Shown one piece after another: positions 16,061 to 23,356 of a DNA stretch of 23,356 nt. The stretch's first letter is position 1. Each line of letters opens with the position of its first letter. A program made the position numbers and the translations under genes. The notes beneath the pieces are model-generated. The model was given only the letters and a program-made list of their open reading frames with translations, did no database searches and was not told where the DNA came from. Source of the stretch: JALSHZ01 sp964439815 (GTDB taxonomy: Bacteria > Pseudomonadota > Gammaproteobacteria > UWMA-0217); contig CAYTPO010000159.1 in NCBI GenBank assembly GCA_964439815.1, positions 1 through 23,356 of the forward strand, in the 5' to 3' direction.

Positions 16061-17181
16061 TGCGTTACACCTTCCAAAGTCATTTCAATACGCCGGTTGA
16101 GGGCACGGCCTTCTGCTGTATTGTTATCGGCTATCGGCTCAGCAGCACCGACACCTATTGTTGTGATGATTGCGGGATCGATATTTCTGGAAACCAGATA
16201 ATCCTTCACGGCCTCGGCACGCCGCTTGCTCAACCTGATATTGGCCGCAGCACTACCGGTGGAATCGGTATGTCCGGCAATGGTCAACCTTGCTTCGGGA
16301 CAGGCAGAAACGGTTGCGGCCAGCTCATCGAGCACTGGAGAAGAGGCCGCTCGCAATGTCGCCTTGCCGTTGGCAAACAGGATTTGGTTACGCTGCAGGA
16401 TTGTGTCGATATCCTGCTGACACTGCTGTACGGGAGCGATATCGGTTACCAGCGCCACTGCAGGCTGCGGCGAAACAGCAGCCGCTGCCTCCCTCTGCCC
16501 ACCGTCCTCTGGCCTGGAATCCGCCATTTCTCCCAGCCCCATTTCAATCTGGTAACCAAGTCCTTCAAAAGGACCAAATCGGTCTCTGATAGTGGCCGCA
16601 GCCTCCGCAGTGCGTGGTTTCCCTGAGATCCTGATGGTGTCCTGCCCGACCGTCACACTACCGGACTGCAGCTCGTCCAGCGCAGCGGCAGCAACATTGA
16701 AGATTTCGGGAGAACCCTTGACGAGGTGATCACTGGATTGCAGCTGCTCGACATCGGTCGGCCCACTGTCGGCACCGATGGCCTCCAGCAATTCGGCCTT
16801 GTCGATGCCCCTTGGCAGATAACCCGTGAGCTGTCGCTCGGCATCGGGGGAGGCACGACTGATAACAAGGGAATATTCGACAGGTTGATCCACGGTGGCT
16901 GGGGCTGAAACCACACTGCCTTCGACGCGTCTCACACCCGGTAAGGCGGCAACGAGTTCCCGTGCCTGGTCAAAATCAGCGGCAGACTCCGGTTGACCCT
17001 GCAGTGTAATGTCCCTGCCATCGATATCAACGCTGGCCCAGCCCATGCCATGCTGTTTCAGTGCCGATACTGCCCTGTCACGCAGATCTGATTCGATTTT
17101 GGGCGCATGTGTAAGCGTACACAGGTAGATTACACCGGCCAGCAACAACAGGCCTGAAAGTCTGACAACCCAAAGCGTCAT
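16057..17181 (-). CDS. BON-OmpA envelope protein with N-terminal membrane anchor
   Basis: This 374-residue protein has one N-terminal transmembrane segment (about 6-23). A first BON-like unit at 27-93 contains IESDL, VDIDGRDITLQG and GVRRVEG, and a second BON-like region lies at about 105-215 (ITISGKP-like DTIRISGKPRTAEAAATI). A low-complexity linker leads to an OmpA/Pal C-terminal domain at 250-374. The two peptidoglycan-binding residues are present: D306 in GHTDSTG and R321 in LSKRRAEAV, 15 apart as in E. coli OmpA (D271, R286). The domain closes with NRRIEMTLEG. The layout resembles mycobacterial ArfA (membrane segment, BON, OmpA-like). The protein would tether the inner membrane to peptidoglycan. 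AGGA precedes the ATG. It is coupled to the downstream coiled-coil gene by an ATGA overlap, and is paralogous in its N-terminal part to the product of 10301-10744. Confidence 0.85.
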   Translation of the reverse strand: MTLWVVRLSGLLLLAGVIYLCTLTHAPKIESDLRDRAVSALKQHGMGWASVDIDGRDITLQGQPESAADFDQARELVAALPGVRRVEGSVVSAPATVDQPVEYSLVISRASPDAERQLTGYLPRGIDKAELLEAIGADSGPTDVEQLQSSDHLVKGSPEIFNVAAAALDELQSGSVTVGQDTIRISGKPRTAEAAATIRDRFGPFEGLGYQIEMGLGEMADSRPEDGGQREAAAAVSPQPAVALVTDIAPVQQCQQDIDTILQRNQILFANGKATLRAASSPVLDELAATVSACPEARLTIAGHTDSTGSAAANIRLSKRRAEAVKDYLVSRNIDPAIITTIGVGAAEPIADNNTAEGRALNRRIEMTLEGVTQ

Positions 17182-17262
17182 AGGGGTTCCTGGTTATAGT
17201 TAAATCTCTGTTATGGGTTTCCATGCATAAAACAGGCATCGAATGCAAACCCTCGCCATGAT

Positions 17263-17290
17263 ACTGTTTATATGAATGAACACTGTTTAT
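17263..17290. repeat. 9-base direct repeat ACTGTTTAT, 19 bases apart
   Basis: Copies start at 17263 and 17282, so they lie about two helical turns apart, 82-109 bases upstream of the BON-OmpA start codon. This spacing suits a regulator binding one face of the DNA. A third copy occurs at 8931-8939, upstream of the flippase-like gene. Chance occurrence in AT-rich DNA is possible. Confidence 0.3.
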
Positions 17291-17603
17291 TTTCAGGCAG
17301 CTACCTGCCGCGTAGTTGCCCGTTTCGATACCAAACACGACCCCTGTCGTGTAAAGCGAAACTTCAAACCGCTTTTCCCTGGAGGATATTGAGCATCGAT
17401 ATCAGTATGCGTGAATACGCTGAATCCTTGACGCTGAAAAATGCCTTGGTAGCAGAACTGCCAGCACATTGCCTTACAGCGAGCTGCAGCCCTGCCTCCA
17501 TTTCCGGAATCTTGCATTTCCGAACCTGAATACAATCCGGCAGAAGGCTGGGGTGTCACCGCTGGAAGAACCCTGAGTCCGGTGAAACCGAGTCTGCAGC
17601 TTC

Positions 17604-17618
17604 GACCAACGATTGGTC
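17604..17618. repeat. perfect 6-bp stem, 3-base loop palindrome
   Basis: GACCAA and TTGGTC arms flank CGA. On each side a GAA/GAA symmetric internal loop and a further GC pair could extend the stem. It lies in the gene-free region upstream of the BON-OmpA gene. No T-tract follows. Confidence 0.35.
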
Positions 17619-17839
17619 TTCGGCATGCAAACTGCATTCAATTTAAGCTGATTCAAGGTTTTATTCAAGTATTGAATGAACCCGTCATCCACGTTTCCGT
17701 CCATGCACATTCACCCGGAGATGGATATACACGTTGACAATCCCCCTGTTTCCCAGCCAGTACCGGCTGCAAGTGTACTCGAGAGGCCGGTGATTTATCC
17801 GCCATGTTGCTGACGGATCCCGAATTCACCATCTTCTGC

Positions 17840-19195
17840 TTACTGTGCCGCCACTGGGGCATTCTTGCGCAGCCAGAACACCCCGAATATCGACGGTAAA
17901 ATTCCGAGTTTGCGAATCACCAACCAATGCAACCAGATCGAATAGCAGGAAACCACCGCCAGCACTGACCAGGCTGCCCCTTCAAGGCCATAGCGAGGTA
18001 TCGTCAGGGAGTGCAATATCAGAGTTAGCGCAAACGCTGACAGAAACACATACAGGCAATGATCCTGATGGCCTGAAATGCTCAGCAGCTCTGTCACCGC
18101 ACCATTCCCCGCAATAACCACCATAGCCACTCCCAGGATAACCAGCACACCATAGGCCTGGTCGAAGCCAGGGCCAAATATCGAGAGTATTTGCCTGCCA
18201 AACAAAACGAACAGCACGATAGCCGCCAATGCACCCCAGAACTTCATGTGCGTGGCATGTGTAATCAGCCGCTGCAGCGCTTCCATGTCTCCAGCCGCAT
18301 AAAGTCGGGCCGCCTTCGGCAAAGTCACGCTATCCACAGCAGTTATGCCAAAACCGATCATGAATGCGGTCCGAAAGGATGCATTGAACATTGCCAACTG
18401 ATCGGCAGGCAAGTAGCTACCGACAATGATCATATTGACTTCGGAAAAGAACCCCGAGAACAGAACGATGATCAGAAGCGGTGATGCCGTGCGCAGCCAG
18501 AGTTTTGTTTCATAGACAGGCTCGGAGCGTACTACCCGCTTCCGCATGCGCCTCCCGAACAGAACCTCGATCAGAATGGTAAAAAAACCCATGACACCCA
18601 GTTGCAACAATAACACCTCATTGATATCGAGCCGCTGCCCTCCCCACCAGGCAACCCCGAGTATCAGCAGGAAGACCAATGGCCTTAGCGCATCATTGGG
18701 GATGACAGCGATATCAAACCATGAAAACGCCTGTGCAATCGCTGTACGATAGATGATCATCGCCATCAGGGGCGCAGTGGCAATTGCAATCAGCAAGGGC
18801 GTTCTGTATTCCGCGTTGACCAGACCATCGAACCAGACCACACCCAGCGCCGCGCATCCTGCGGCGAGTAGACTCCCTCCCAGGACGAACTGCCTGCCAC
18901 GTACGATAAACCCCCACAGCTTGCCATTCTCACCATGCGCCAGCGCATGCCCTATAAACCGGAACGACGCGGCCGGAAAACCAAAACCCGAAACCACTGC
19001 CAGCATGATCAACCATGAAAAAGCGTAGACGTATGCACCCAGCGCCTCTGCCCCCAACCAGCGGGCTATGACCACCTGAGTCAGATAGACACTGGCTGCT
19101 CCCATGATGCGGAATATGAAGACATAGGCGGAACCGCCCAGCAACCTGAAGAAATCATGCTTCAGCAACGCTAACATTTGTTTTTTCAAATTCAT
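17840..19195 (-). CDS. Wzx/MATE-like polysaccharide or lipid-linked oligosaccharide flippase
   Basis: This 451-residue protein has about 12 hydrophobic segments and the typical start of polysaccharide exporters (FFRLLGGSAYVFIFRIMGAASVYLTQVVIARWLGAEALGAYVYAFSWLIM). Polar or charged residues fall between helices, as expected in the MOP superfamily. Mid-protein PLLIIVLFSGFFSEVNMIIVGSYLPADQLAMFNASFRTAFMIGFGI and later LPKAARLYAAGDMEALQRLI match conserved loops of Wzx-like proteins. Such proteins flip undecaprenyl-linked glycans across the inner membrane. The ribosome-binding GGGG touches the ATG directly, so an in-frame TTG two codons on or the Met at residue 7 may be the true start. It is divergent from the glycosyltransferase at 19415, with a shared 219-base regulatory gap. 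The glycan is unknown. Confidence 0.85.
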   Translation of the reverse strand: MNLKKQMLALLKHDFFRLLGGSAYVFIFRIMGAASVYLTQVVIARWLGAEALGAYVYAFSWLIMLAVVSGFGFPAASFRFIGHALAHGENGKLWGFIVRGRQFVLGGSLLAAGCAALGVVWFDGLVNAEYRTPLLIAIATAPLMAMIIYRTAIAQAFSWFDIAVIPNDALRPLVFLLILGVAWWGGQRLDINEVLLLQLGVMGFFTILIEVLFGRRMRKRVVRSEPVYETKLWLRTASPLLIIVLFSGFFSEVNMIIVGSYLPADQLAMFNASFRTAFMIGFGITAVDSVTLPKAARLYAAGDMEALQRLITHATHMKFWGALAAIVLFVLFGRQILSIFGPGFDQAYGVLVILGVAMVVIAGNGAVTELLSISGHQDHCLYVFLSAFALTLILHSLTIPRYGLEGAAWSVLAVVSCYSIWLHWLVIRKLGILPSIFGVFWLRKNAPVAAQ

Positions 19196-19361
19196 CCCCT
19201 GTTATAGTTTTTTCAGCCCCCTGGAAGCCGAATGATACAGCCTCACTATCGCCCTTCGAGAATATACGGGAGGAAAAGTTCCGGTTTGGACACCGCAAGC
19301 GGGCAATATGCCGGAGACGCACCGTCATCTGACATTTTTTTGTGATGGTGTTAGAACTTTT

Positions 19362-19390
19362 TTGTAAGCGCTTTGTCATACTGCTGTAAC
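19362..19390 (+). promoter_or_regulatory. candidate sigma70 promoter of the glycosyltransferase gene
   Basis: TTGTAA (19362-19367) and TGTAAC (19385-19390) are 17 bases apart, with an extended TG just before the -10. Each box matches four of six consensus positions. Transcription would begin near 19397, leaving an 18-base leader with AAGGA. Confidence 0.4.
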
Positions 19391-19414
19391 AACACCAACA
19401 AGGACGGGGTCCCA

Positions 19415-20551
19415 ATGAGAGTGCTATTTGTAATCGAAACCTGCGGTGGTGGTTCCGGCCGCCATCTACTTGACCTCGCTCGAGGTACCAGTCTGCAGGA
19501 ACATGAAGTCCACATTGCCTTCTCCCCATTGAGAGCCGATTCCTCCTTCCTCCGTGATTTGTCGAAGCTGCGCGGTGTACGCCGCTTTCCAATCAACATG
19601 CGAACCGCACCAGGCACTGATGACCTTAAGGCGCTGCGCCGGTTGAGACGCTATATCGAACACATGGGGCCATTCGATATTGTCCACGGCCATAGCTCCA
19701 AGGGCGGCGCATTGGCGAGGTTGGCGACCAGCGGTAGAAAAGCCAGGAGGATCTATACCCCCCATGCGCTCTATACGATGAACCCCGAGCTTTCACCCAT
19801 CAAGAAAAGGATCTACGGCACAATCGAGAAGCTCCTGGCCAGCGTAAGCACTGACAGCATCATCCTCGTGTCGGAAGAGGAACACGAACATGCCCTTCTG
19901 CAAGGCCTGCCAGAGGAAAAAATGAAAATAATCGTCAATGGCGTTGAACCGCGCAAGGAAACGGAACTGGCACAAACACGCCAGAGAATCAGGCGCAGAC
20001 TCAGAATCAGGACATCGACTCCCGTACTCGGATTTGTTGGCCGCCTTGATGAGCAAAAGGCGCCGGAGCGCTTCCTGGAATTGGCAGTCCGCCTCAAGCC
20101 CTTCTACCCGGATGCACGTTTTATCATGCTCGGTTCGGGAGAAAAGGAGGGATTGGTCAGAAATCTCATTGAAGAGTACGACCTGAGACAGACCGTTAAT
20201 CTGTTCACGAACGAATCCGGCGAGGAATTCATGCCGGCATTTGATATTTTCCTGATGACGAGCCGCTATGAAGCCATGCCTTATGTTCTGATCGAGGCTT
20301 TGGCGGCCCACCTTCCTATCGTCAGTACCGATGTGGGAGGTGCCCGCACAGTCATAGAGGAAGGCATAAATGGCCACATCGTACCCGAGTCTGATGAAAT
20401 CACGGAAATGGTTGAAAAAACGTCTGCGCTGCTTGCCAGCCTTGAGCAACTTAATACCTTTTCCCTTGCATCAAAAGAAAAGGCAGCCATGTTCAGGGAA
20501 GACGACATGGTGCGCCAGACCCTTGACTACTATGAATCAGGCACGTGTTAA
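19415..20551 (+). CDS. GT4-family (GT-B fold) glycosyltransferase
   Basis: This 378-residue protein starts MRVLFVIETCGGGSGRHLLDLARG, the first Rossmann beta strand and Gly-rich loop of GT-B enzymes. DIVHGHSSKGGALARLA (88-104) and a PHALYTMNPELSPIKK segment (about 116-130) are typical acceptor-side loops. The C-terminal nucleotide-sugar domain begins near PVLGFVGRLDEQKAPE (203-218). The EX7E catalytic/donor motif is E286 to E294 in YEAMPYVLIEAL, followed by IVSTDVGGARTVIEEGINGHIV. The ATG at 19415 is preferred to an upstream TTG at 19373 because it follows AAGGA and begins the Rossmann strand. The enzyme adds a sugar to a lipid-linked glycan, probably the substrate of the neighbouring flippase; donor and acceptor are unknown. 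Confidence 0.92.
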   Translation: MRVLFVIETCGGGSGRHLLDLARGTSLQEHEVHIAFSPLRADSSFLRDLSKLRGVRRFPINMRTAPGTDDLKALRRLRRYIEHMGPFDIVHGHSSKGGALARLATSGRKARRIYTPHALYTMNPELSPIKKRIYGTIEKLLASVSTDSIILVSEEEHEHALLQGLPEEKMKIIVNGVEPRKETELAQTRQRIRRRLRIRTSTPVLGFVGRLDEQKAPERFLELAVRLKPFYPDARFIMLGSGEKEGLVRNLIEEYDLRQTVNLFTNESGEEFMPAFDIFLMTSRYEAMPYVLIEALAAHLPIVSTDVGGARTVIEEGINGHIVPESDEITEMVEKTSALLASLEQLNTFSLASKEKAAMFREDDMVRQTLDYYESGTC

Positions 20552-20763
20552 TTGCTTGGCTGCCCGTTTTGGTAGACTCGATACGACCTGATTCCACGGC
20601 AGAAAAACGATTCTCCTGGACGGCTTCCGATAAGAGTCAATAACACGTTCTGGATCAATATGAAATATTGCCTTTCATCCAGAACCCTATCATCCCTGTA
20701 TTTAAACCAATCCGATCTCACAGCATCCCAGAACTGCGATGATTTACCAGTAAACCAGATCAA
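20548..20763 (-). CDS. doubtful 71-residue ORF in the intergenic gap
   Basis: The only sizeable frame in the gap between the glycosyltransferase and the two-domain kinase-like gene is on the opposite strand. Its product (MIWFTGKSSQFWDAVRSDWFKYRD...) has a plausible amino-acid composition but no family I recognise and no clear ribosome-binding site. It spans the strong hairpin at 20647-20685. It could be a remnant of a carbohydrate-locus gene or chance. Confidence 0.2.
   Translation of the reverse strand: MIWFTGKSSQFWDAVRSDWFKYRDDRVLDERQYFILIQNVLLTLIGSRPGESFFCRGIRSYRVYQNGQPSN
20647..20685. repeat. long 39-base hairpin between glycan genes
   Basis: Outer arms GTTCTGGAT and ATCCAGAAC are perfectly complementary over 9 bases. 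Nested inside, CAATAT and ATATTG pair over 6 bases around a GAA loop, with a single 6-base bulge (CCTTTC) on one side. The total is 15 pairs in 39 bases. It lies about 95 bases after the glycosyltransferase stop and 111 bases before the next start. There is no T-tract, so it is not a standard terminator. Confidence 0.55.
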
Positions 20764-20796
20764 TACCTTCCGTTATAACCATTGTTGGAGAAAAGA

Positions 20797-22317
20797 GTGA
20801 TAGCCACGCAACATGAAACCTTTCAGGACTTTTTACCAGGCATTCAGCCTCTGGAGAAGATTTCGTCACTCATCGAGCGCTCGGATTACTATAATTGTGC
20901 TTACTGCCACTGGAAAACCAACCTGCACCTGGATAAGGCGCTTGCCGGTATCGACGATTTGGACCTCCTGGTCGCAAGTGACGATTTCCCGACTTTCAAT
21001 ATAGCCCTGTTGCAGGAAGAATTCAGGGAAGCGGAAAGTATCACCAGCAAATTCCAGCAAGGCATTTACCACTTTCTGGCCAATGATGCGCAAACCGGCA
21101 GATTGATCAATGCGCACGTTCATACACATACCATGACCGGAGATCACTTCATCAAATCCTGGGCATTGCCCTTTGAAGAGATGTTGCTTGAAAACACCGA
21201 CACCATTAGCGGCATGCCGGTTCCAACAAGAGCTGCGGAGCTTATCATTTACGTCATACGCAGCATGATCAAACACGCCTCTCTTTTTGATCTGCCGCTT
21301 ATCATAAAATCCGGAAAATCAACCACCGCAGAGTACGACTATCTGACTGAAAATTCCAACATCATCCTCGCCCAGTCTCTCCTGCAAAAGCATATACCGG
21401 AAATCGATCCCGAGACTTTTTCTACCGCCATACGATTACTCGGAACCAAATCCAGCCTCCTGGACAAAATCCGCCTTGGCTACAGTTTCAAGCGGAAACT
21501 CAAAAAGTATCGTCGCTACAATGCATTCGTACAAACGGCCATTACAAGTTACGCTGTATTGCGCATGTCGTACAATCGGATCATTCACCATCACAAGCAC
21601 ATGACACTACGCAATGGCGGTAGCATCATTGCGCTGGTAGGTCCCCAAGCGACGGGCAAATCCACCATCGCGGCCGAACTCAGAAAATGGCTTGGCGTAG
21701 AGCTTGCCGTGACCACGATCCATTCAGGCAAACCCCCCCGCACATTGATGACTCTGCTTCCTTCGCTGGCTATCCCTCTCGCACGCAAATTGATGCCAGG
21801 CAAGGCAACAGTCCTTATCGAAAAGGATGCCATCGACAACGATTCCCGGAGTTTTCCCCTGATATTCATTATCCGCAAGGTAATGCTCGCCTGGGATCGA
21901 CGAGCGCAACTCGGAAAGGCATGGAAAAACGCTCGCAATGGAAAGATCATCATTTCCGACCGTTATCCCTCCGATCTGGTTGGAGCAATCGATGGCGCTA
22001 CCTTCAGGGATGAGGCCATTGCGGCAGAGCCCTCACCGGTCAAGCGTTTCCTCATGAAGATAGAAAGGCGCATATACAGCGATATTTGTCCACCTGATCT
22101 CGTTCTGGAGCTGACGGTGTCCACTGAAAAAGCCATTGAACGGAATCTCAGGAGAAACAAGAAGGGTCCGAAACAGACGACCGATTATGTGAAACTACGC
22201 CACGCCATGAAATACAAGCCTGCATTCTACAAAACCCCTGTCGTCAGTATCTCTACCGATGAAGATTTCGACACAATGATGCTGCATATAAAGAAGGTTG
22301 TATGGGCAGCATTATAA
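20797..22317 (+). CDS. two-domain protein: nucleotidyltransferase-like N-terminus and thymidylate-kinase-like C-terminus
   Basis: From the GTG at 20797 (preceded by GGAGAAAA, better than the TTG at 20782) it has 506 residues. The N-terminal part contains CAYCHWKTNLHLDKALAGIDDLDLLVAS (about 34-61). This resembles the polymerase-beta-type nucleotidyltransferase strand with its D-x-D pair. About 140-270 is helical with basic stretches. The C-terminal domain starts IIALVGPQATGKSTIAAEL, with Walker A at 282-290. It continues with IIISDRYPSDLVGAIDGA (about 384-401), a thymidylate-kinase-like DR motif, and a possible LID region ERNLRRNKKGPKQ. Such fusions occur in polysaccharide clusters, where the natural substrate is unknown; phosphorylation or nucleotidylation of a sugar or lipid intermediate is possible. 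The next gene begins 30 bases after its stop. It is not the housekeeping Tmk, which is about 210 residues. Confidence 0.8.
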   Translation: MIATQHETFQDFLPGIQPLEKISSLIERSDYYNCAYCHWKTNLHLDKALAGIDDLDLLVASDDFPTFNIALLQEEFREAESITSKFQQGIYHFLANDAQTGRLINAHVHTHTMTGDHFIKSWALPFEEMLLENTDTISGMPVPTRAAELIIYVIRSMIKHASLFDLPLIIKSGKSTTAEYDYLTENSNIILAQSLLQKHIPEIDPETFSTAIRLLGTKSSLLDKIRLGYSFKRKLKKYRRYNAFVQTAITSYAVLRMSYNRIIHHHKHMTLRNGGSIIALVGPQATGKSTIAAELRKWLGVELAVTTIHSGKPPRTLMTLLPSLAIPLARKLMPGKATVLIEKDAIDNDSRSFPLIFIIRKVMLAWDRRAQLGKAWKNARNGKIIISDRYPSDLVGAIDGATFRDEAIAAEPSPVKRFLMKIERRIYSDICPPDLVLELTVSTEKAIERNLRRNKKGPKQTTDYVKLRHAMKYKPAFYKTPVVSISTDEDFDTMMLHIKKVVWAAL

Positions 22318-22347
22318 AAAATGGCGAAAACTCTGGAGAAATATGGA

Positions 22348-23356
22348 ATGTCTCAACCAATGAACACGCAACTTTTACACAATCGGAAAATCAATCCTGC
22401 AACAGAGCAAGAGCAGTCACAAAATACTATTCCAATACTGGTCCCCAGGAGCATCGAGGTGAATGGAGTCTTCTATCCTGGTCGATCCGGGCAGGACAAG
22501 GCGCACGCACAAAAGATCCAGTTGCGAGAGGTCAACCAGAGAAACTGGTCCCGAGTCGGTACTGGCACTTGCACAAATGTCGGTGCACCCGAAACGAAGT
22601 GCTTCGTCAAGCAATATATAGACCGCACCAAAACCCCTCACCGGGAACACTTGAAATATGAATATGAAGGTGCTCTTGCCGCGCACCGCATTCTTGGCAA
22701 GATCGTCACGGTGCCTCCGCTGCTCTTTACGGATAAACGGCATCTGCTCAATGTGTTTGAACATATCGAACTGATCACGATAGACGAGCTGTTGCGTCTC
22801 GATGACAAATTGTTCTGGCAATATTATCCATTACTACTGGAAAAACTCTCGGATGTCCTGCAAGCCATGCAAACCGCTGCGACTTCAGGAGACTATGATA
22901 CCTTCCCGGTTAAAATGAGGAACTACCATAGCAGAGGTTTGGCGGTCAATTTCAAGGGTTTTGAAATTCGCAATACCGGCTACAAATTACCTCTGGATAT
23001 TCACAACACAGAGGTGCCAAACAACTATCTGCCGTCTGTCGTCATGTTTGACTTTGTCAGACCCTATATTGCACCAATCGAGGAAGCCGCGGCCAAACTG
23101 CTTGTCTCCATCGGATTCCTCAATTGGGGAAAACCTCTCTCACGCTTCATCACGGGACCCGATATGGAAATGCTGGACATGGCCCTCTACTATACCGGTC
23201 ATTGGACAAACCGGGAGGCAATGCTCTCGGAACTCAAGGTGCAAAACGGTTTCCGATTTGACACCATCAAGGGTGCGAATCGGTCAGAGGCAGGTCTGAA
23301 GAAAATTGGTCTCAATCTGATTGGTCGCATCTATCTGAACAAACTGGAGAAATGGA
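22348..23356 (+). CDS. protein-kinase-fold-like phosphotransferase in the glycan locus (3' truncated)
   Basis: An open frame runs from the ATG at 22348 (GGAG nine bases upstream) to the window end without a stop; 336 residues are visible. The middle looks like the N-lobe of a kinase-fold enzyme: KCFVKQYIDRT with a candidate ATP-binding Lys at 88, then EYEGALAAHRILG with a candidate partner Glu (106 or 108). After that come VPPLLFTDKRHLLNVFEHIELITIDELL (a hinge-like segment) and VVMFDFVRPYIAP (231-243), which could carry the metal-binding Asp. LNWGKPLSRFITGPDMEMLDMALYYTGHW follows. APH/LPS-kinase-like enzymes phosphorylate sugars in envelope glycans. The family assignment is inferred from pattern only, and no clear HxD catalytic loop was located, so it could be a degenerate or distant member. 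Confidence 0.65.
   Translation, partial: MSQPMNTQLLHNRKINPATEQEQSQNTIPILVPRSIEVNGVFYPGRSGQDKAHAQKIQLREVNQRNWSRVGTGTCTNVGAPETKCFVKQYIDRTKTPHREHLKYEYEGALAAHRILGKIVTVPPLLFTDKRHLLNVFEHIELITIDELLRLDDKLFWQYYPLLLEKLSDVLQAMQTAATSGDYDTFPVKMRNYHSRGLAVNFKGFEIRNTGYKLPLDIHNTEVPNNYLPSVVMFDFVRPYIAPIEEAAAKLLVSIGFLNWGKPLSRFITGPDMEMLDMALYYTGHWTNREAMLSELKVQNGFRFDTIKGANRSEAGLKKIGLNLIGRIYLNKLEKW

Larger units (their letters stand above)
17182..17839. other. 658-base region without a convincing gene
   Basis: Reading frames here are short, rich in rare combinations and resemble no family I know. The region holds a 9-base direct repeat (17263-17290), a 6-bp stem palindrome (17604-17618) and ACCGGC/GCCGGT arms at about 17762-17791. 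It lies between the ends of the flippase gene and the start of the BON-OmpA gene, both on the minus strand. It may be a long 5' region of the latter, an unannotated RNA, or decayed coding sequence. Confidence 0.5.

Noticed and set aside
17293..17637. 114-residue minus-strand ORF in the gene-free gap
   Set aside because: No ribosome-binding site, no family resemblance, and Arg/Cys/Ser-rich composition.
22302..22661. 119-residue ORF starting inside the end of the two-domain gene
   Set aside because: The frame open from 22348 to the window end has kinase-like patterns and a ribosome-binding site; this ORF is an overlapping frame.
1..23356. CRISPR arrays, tRNAs, rRNAs, insertion sequences, phage or toxin-antitoxin genes
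   Set aside because: Looked for on both strands; no spaced repeats, transposase motifs, integrase motifs or tRNA-like folds were seen.

Overview
The window looks like chromosomal DNA of a Gram-negative gammaproteobacterium. This is inferred from gene content: a CusCBA tripartite efflux system that needs an outer membrane, OmpA/BON and SPOR envelope proteins, a cadherin-repeat surface protein, and LeuA, family-4 UDG and RimI of proteobacterial type. Base composition is moderate (neither AT- nor GC-rich) and fairly even by eye. I see no tRNA, rRNA, CRISPR array, insertion sequence or phage gene. The first and last genes are cut by the window edges.

Region 1 (1-2139): the 3' part of a large tandem cadherin/Ig-like repeat protein with an unusual conserved-looking C-terminal module and transmembrane segment. 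Region 2 (2152-8787, minus strand): a small membrane protein, then (in transcription order) a Cys/His-rich exported small protein, a TolC-family outer-membrane channel, a CusB-type adaptor with an N-terminal metal-binding domain, and a CusA-type RND pump. The pump keeps all three methionines used for Cu(I)/Ag(I) at the CusA positions 573, 623 and 672, so this is a copper/silver export operon. The small Cys/His-rich gene upstream may be a copper-responsive leader ORF.

Region 3 (8985-9983, plus): a polytopic membrane protein of the YbhN/MprF-flippase type. Region 4 (10301-12094, plus) and region 5 (15164-17181, minus) contain two related envelope modules in opposite orientation. Each is a membrane-anchored BON-domain protein translationally coupled to a membrane-anchored coiled-coil protein. 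In one the BON protein carries a C-terminal OmpA peptidoglycan-binding domain. In the other it is short and the module is followed by a SPOR lipoprotein. The coiled-coil proteins end in a shared motif (EDLTTQIIDIR) encoded by different synonymous codons, which indicates an old duplication under protein-level selection. I consider this paired module the best candidate for an undescribed system. Between the two modules lies the minus-strand operon leuA-udg-rimI, with a good sigma70 promoter upstream of leuA.

Region 6 (17182-17839): 658 bases with no convincing gene but with small palindromes and a direct repeat. Region 7 (17840-23356): a surface-carbohydrate locus. It has a Wzx/MATE-like flippase (minus) divergent from a GT4 glycosyltransferase, then a nucleotidyltransferase-like plus thymidylate-kinase-like two-domain protein and a kinase-fold-like protein that runs off the end. 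A strong long hairpin lies between the glycosyltransferase and the two-domain protein.
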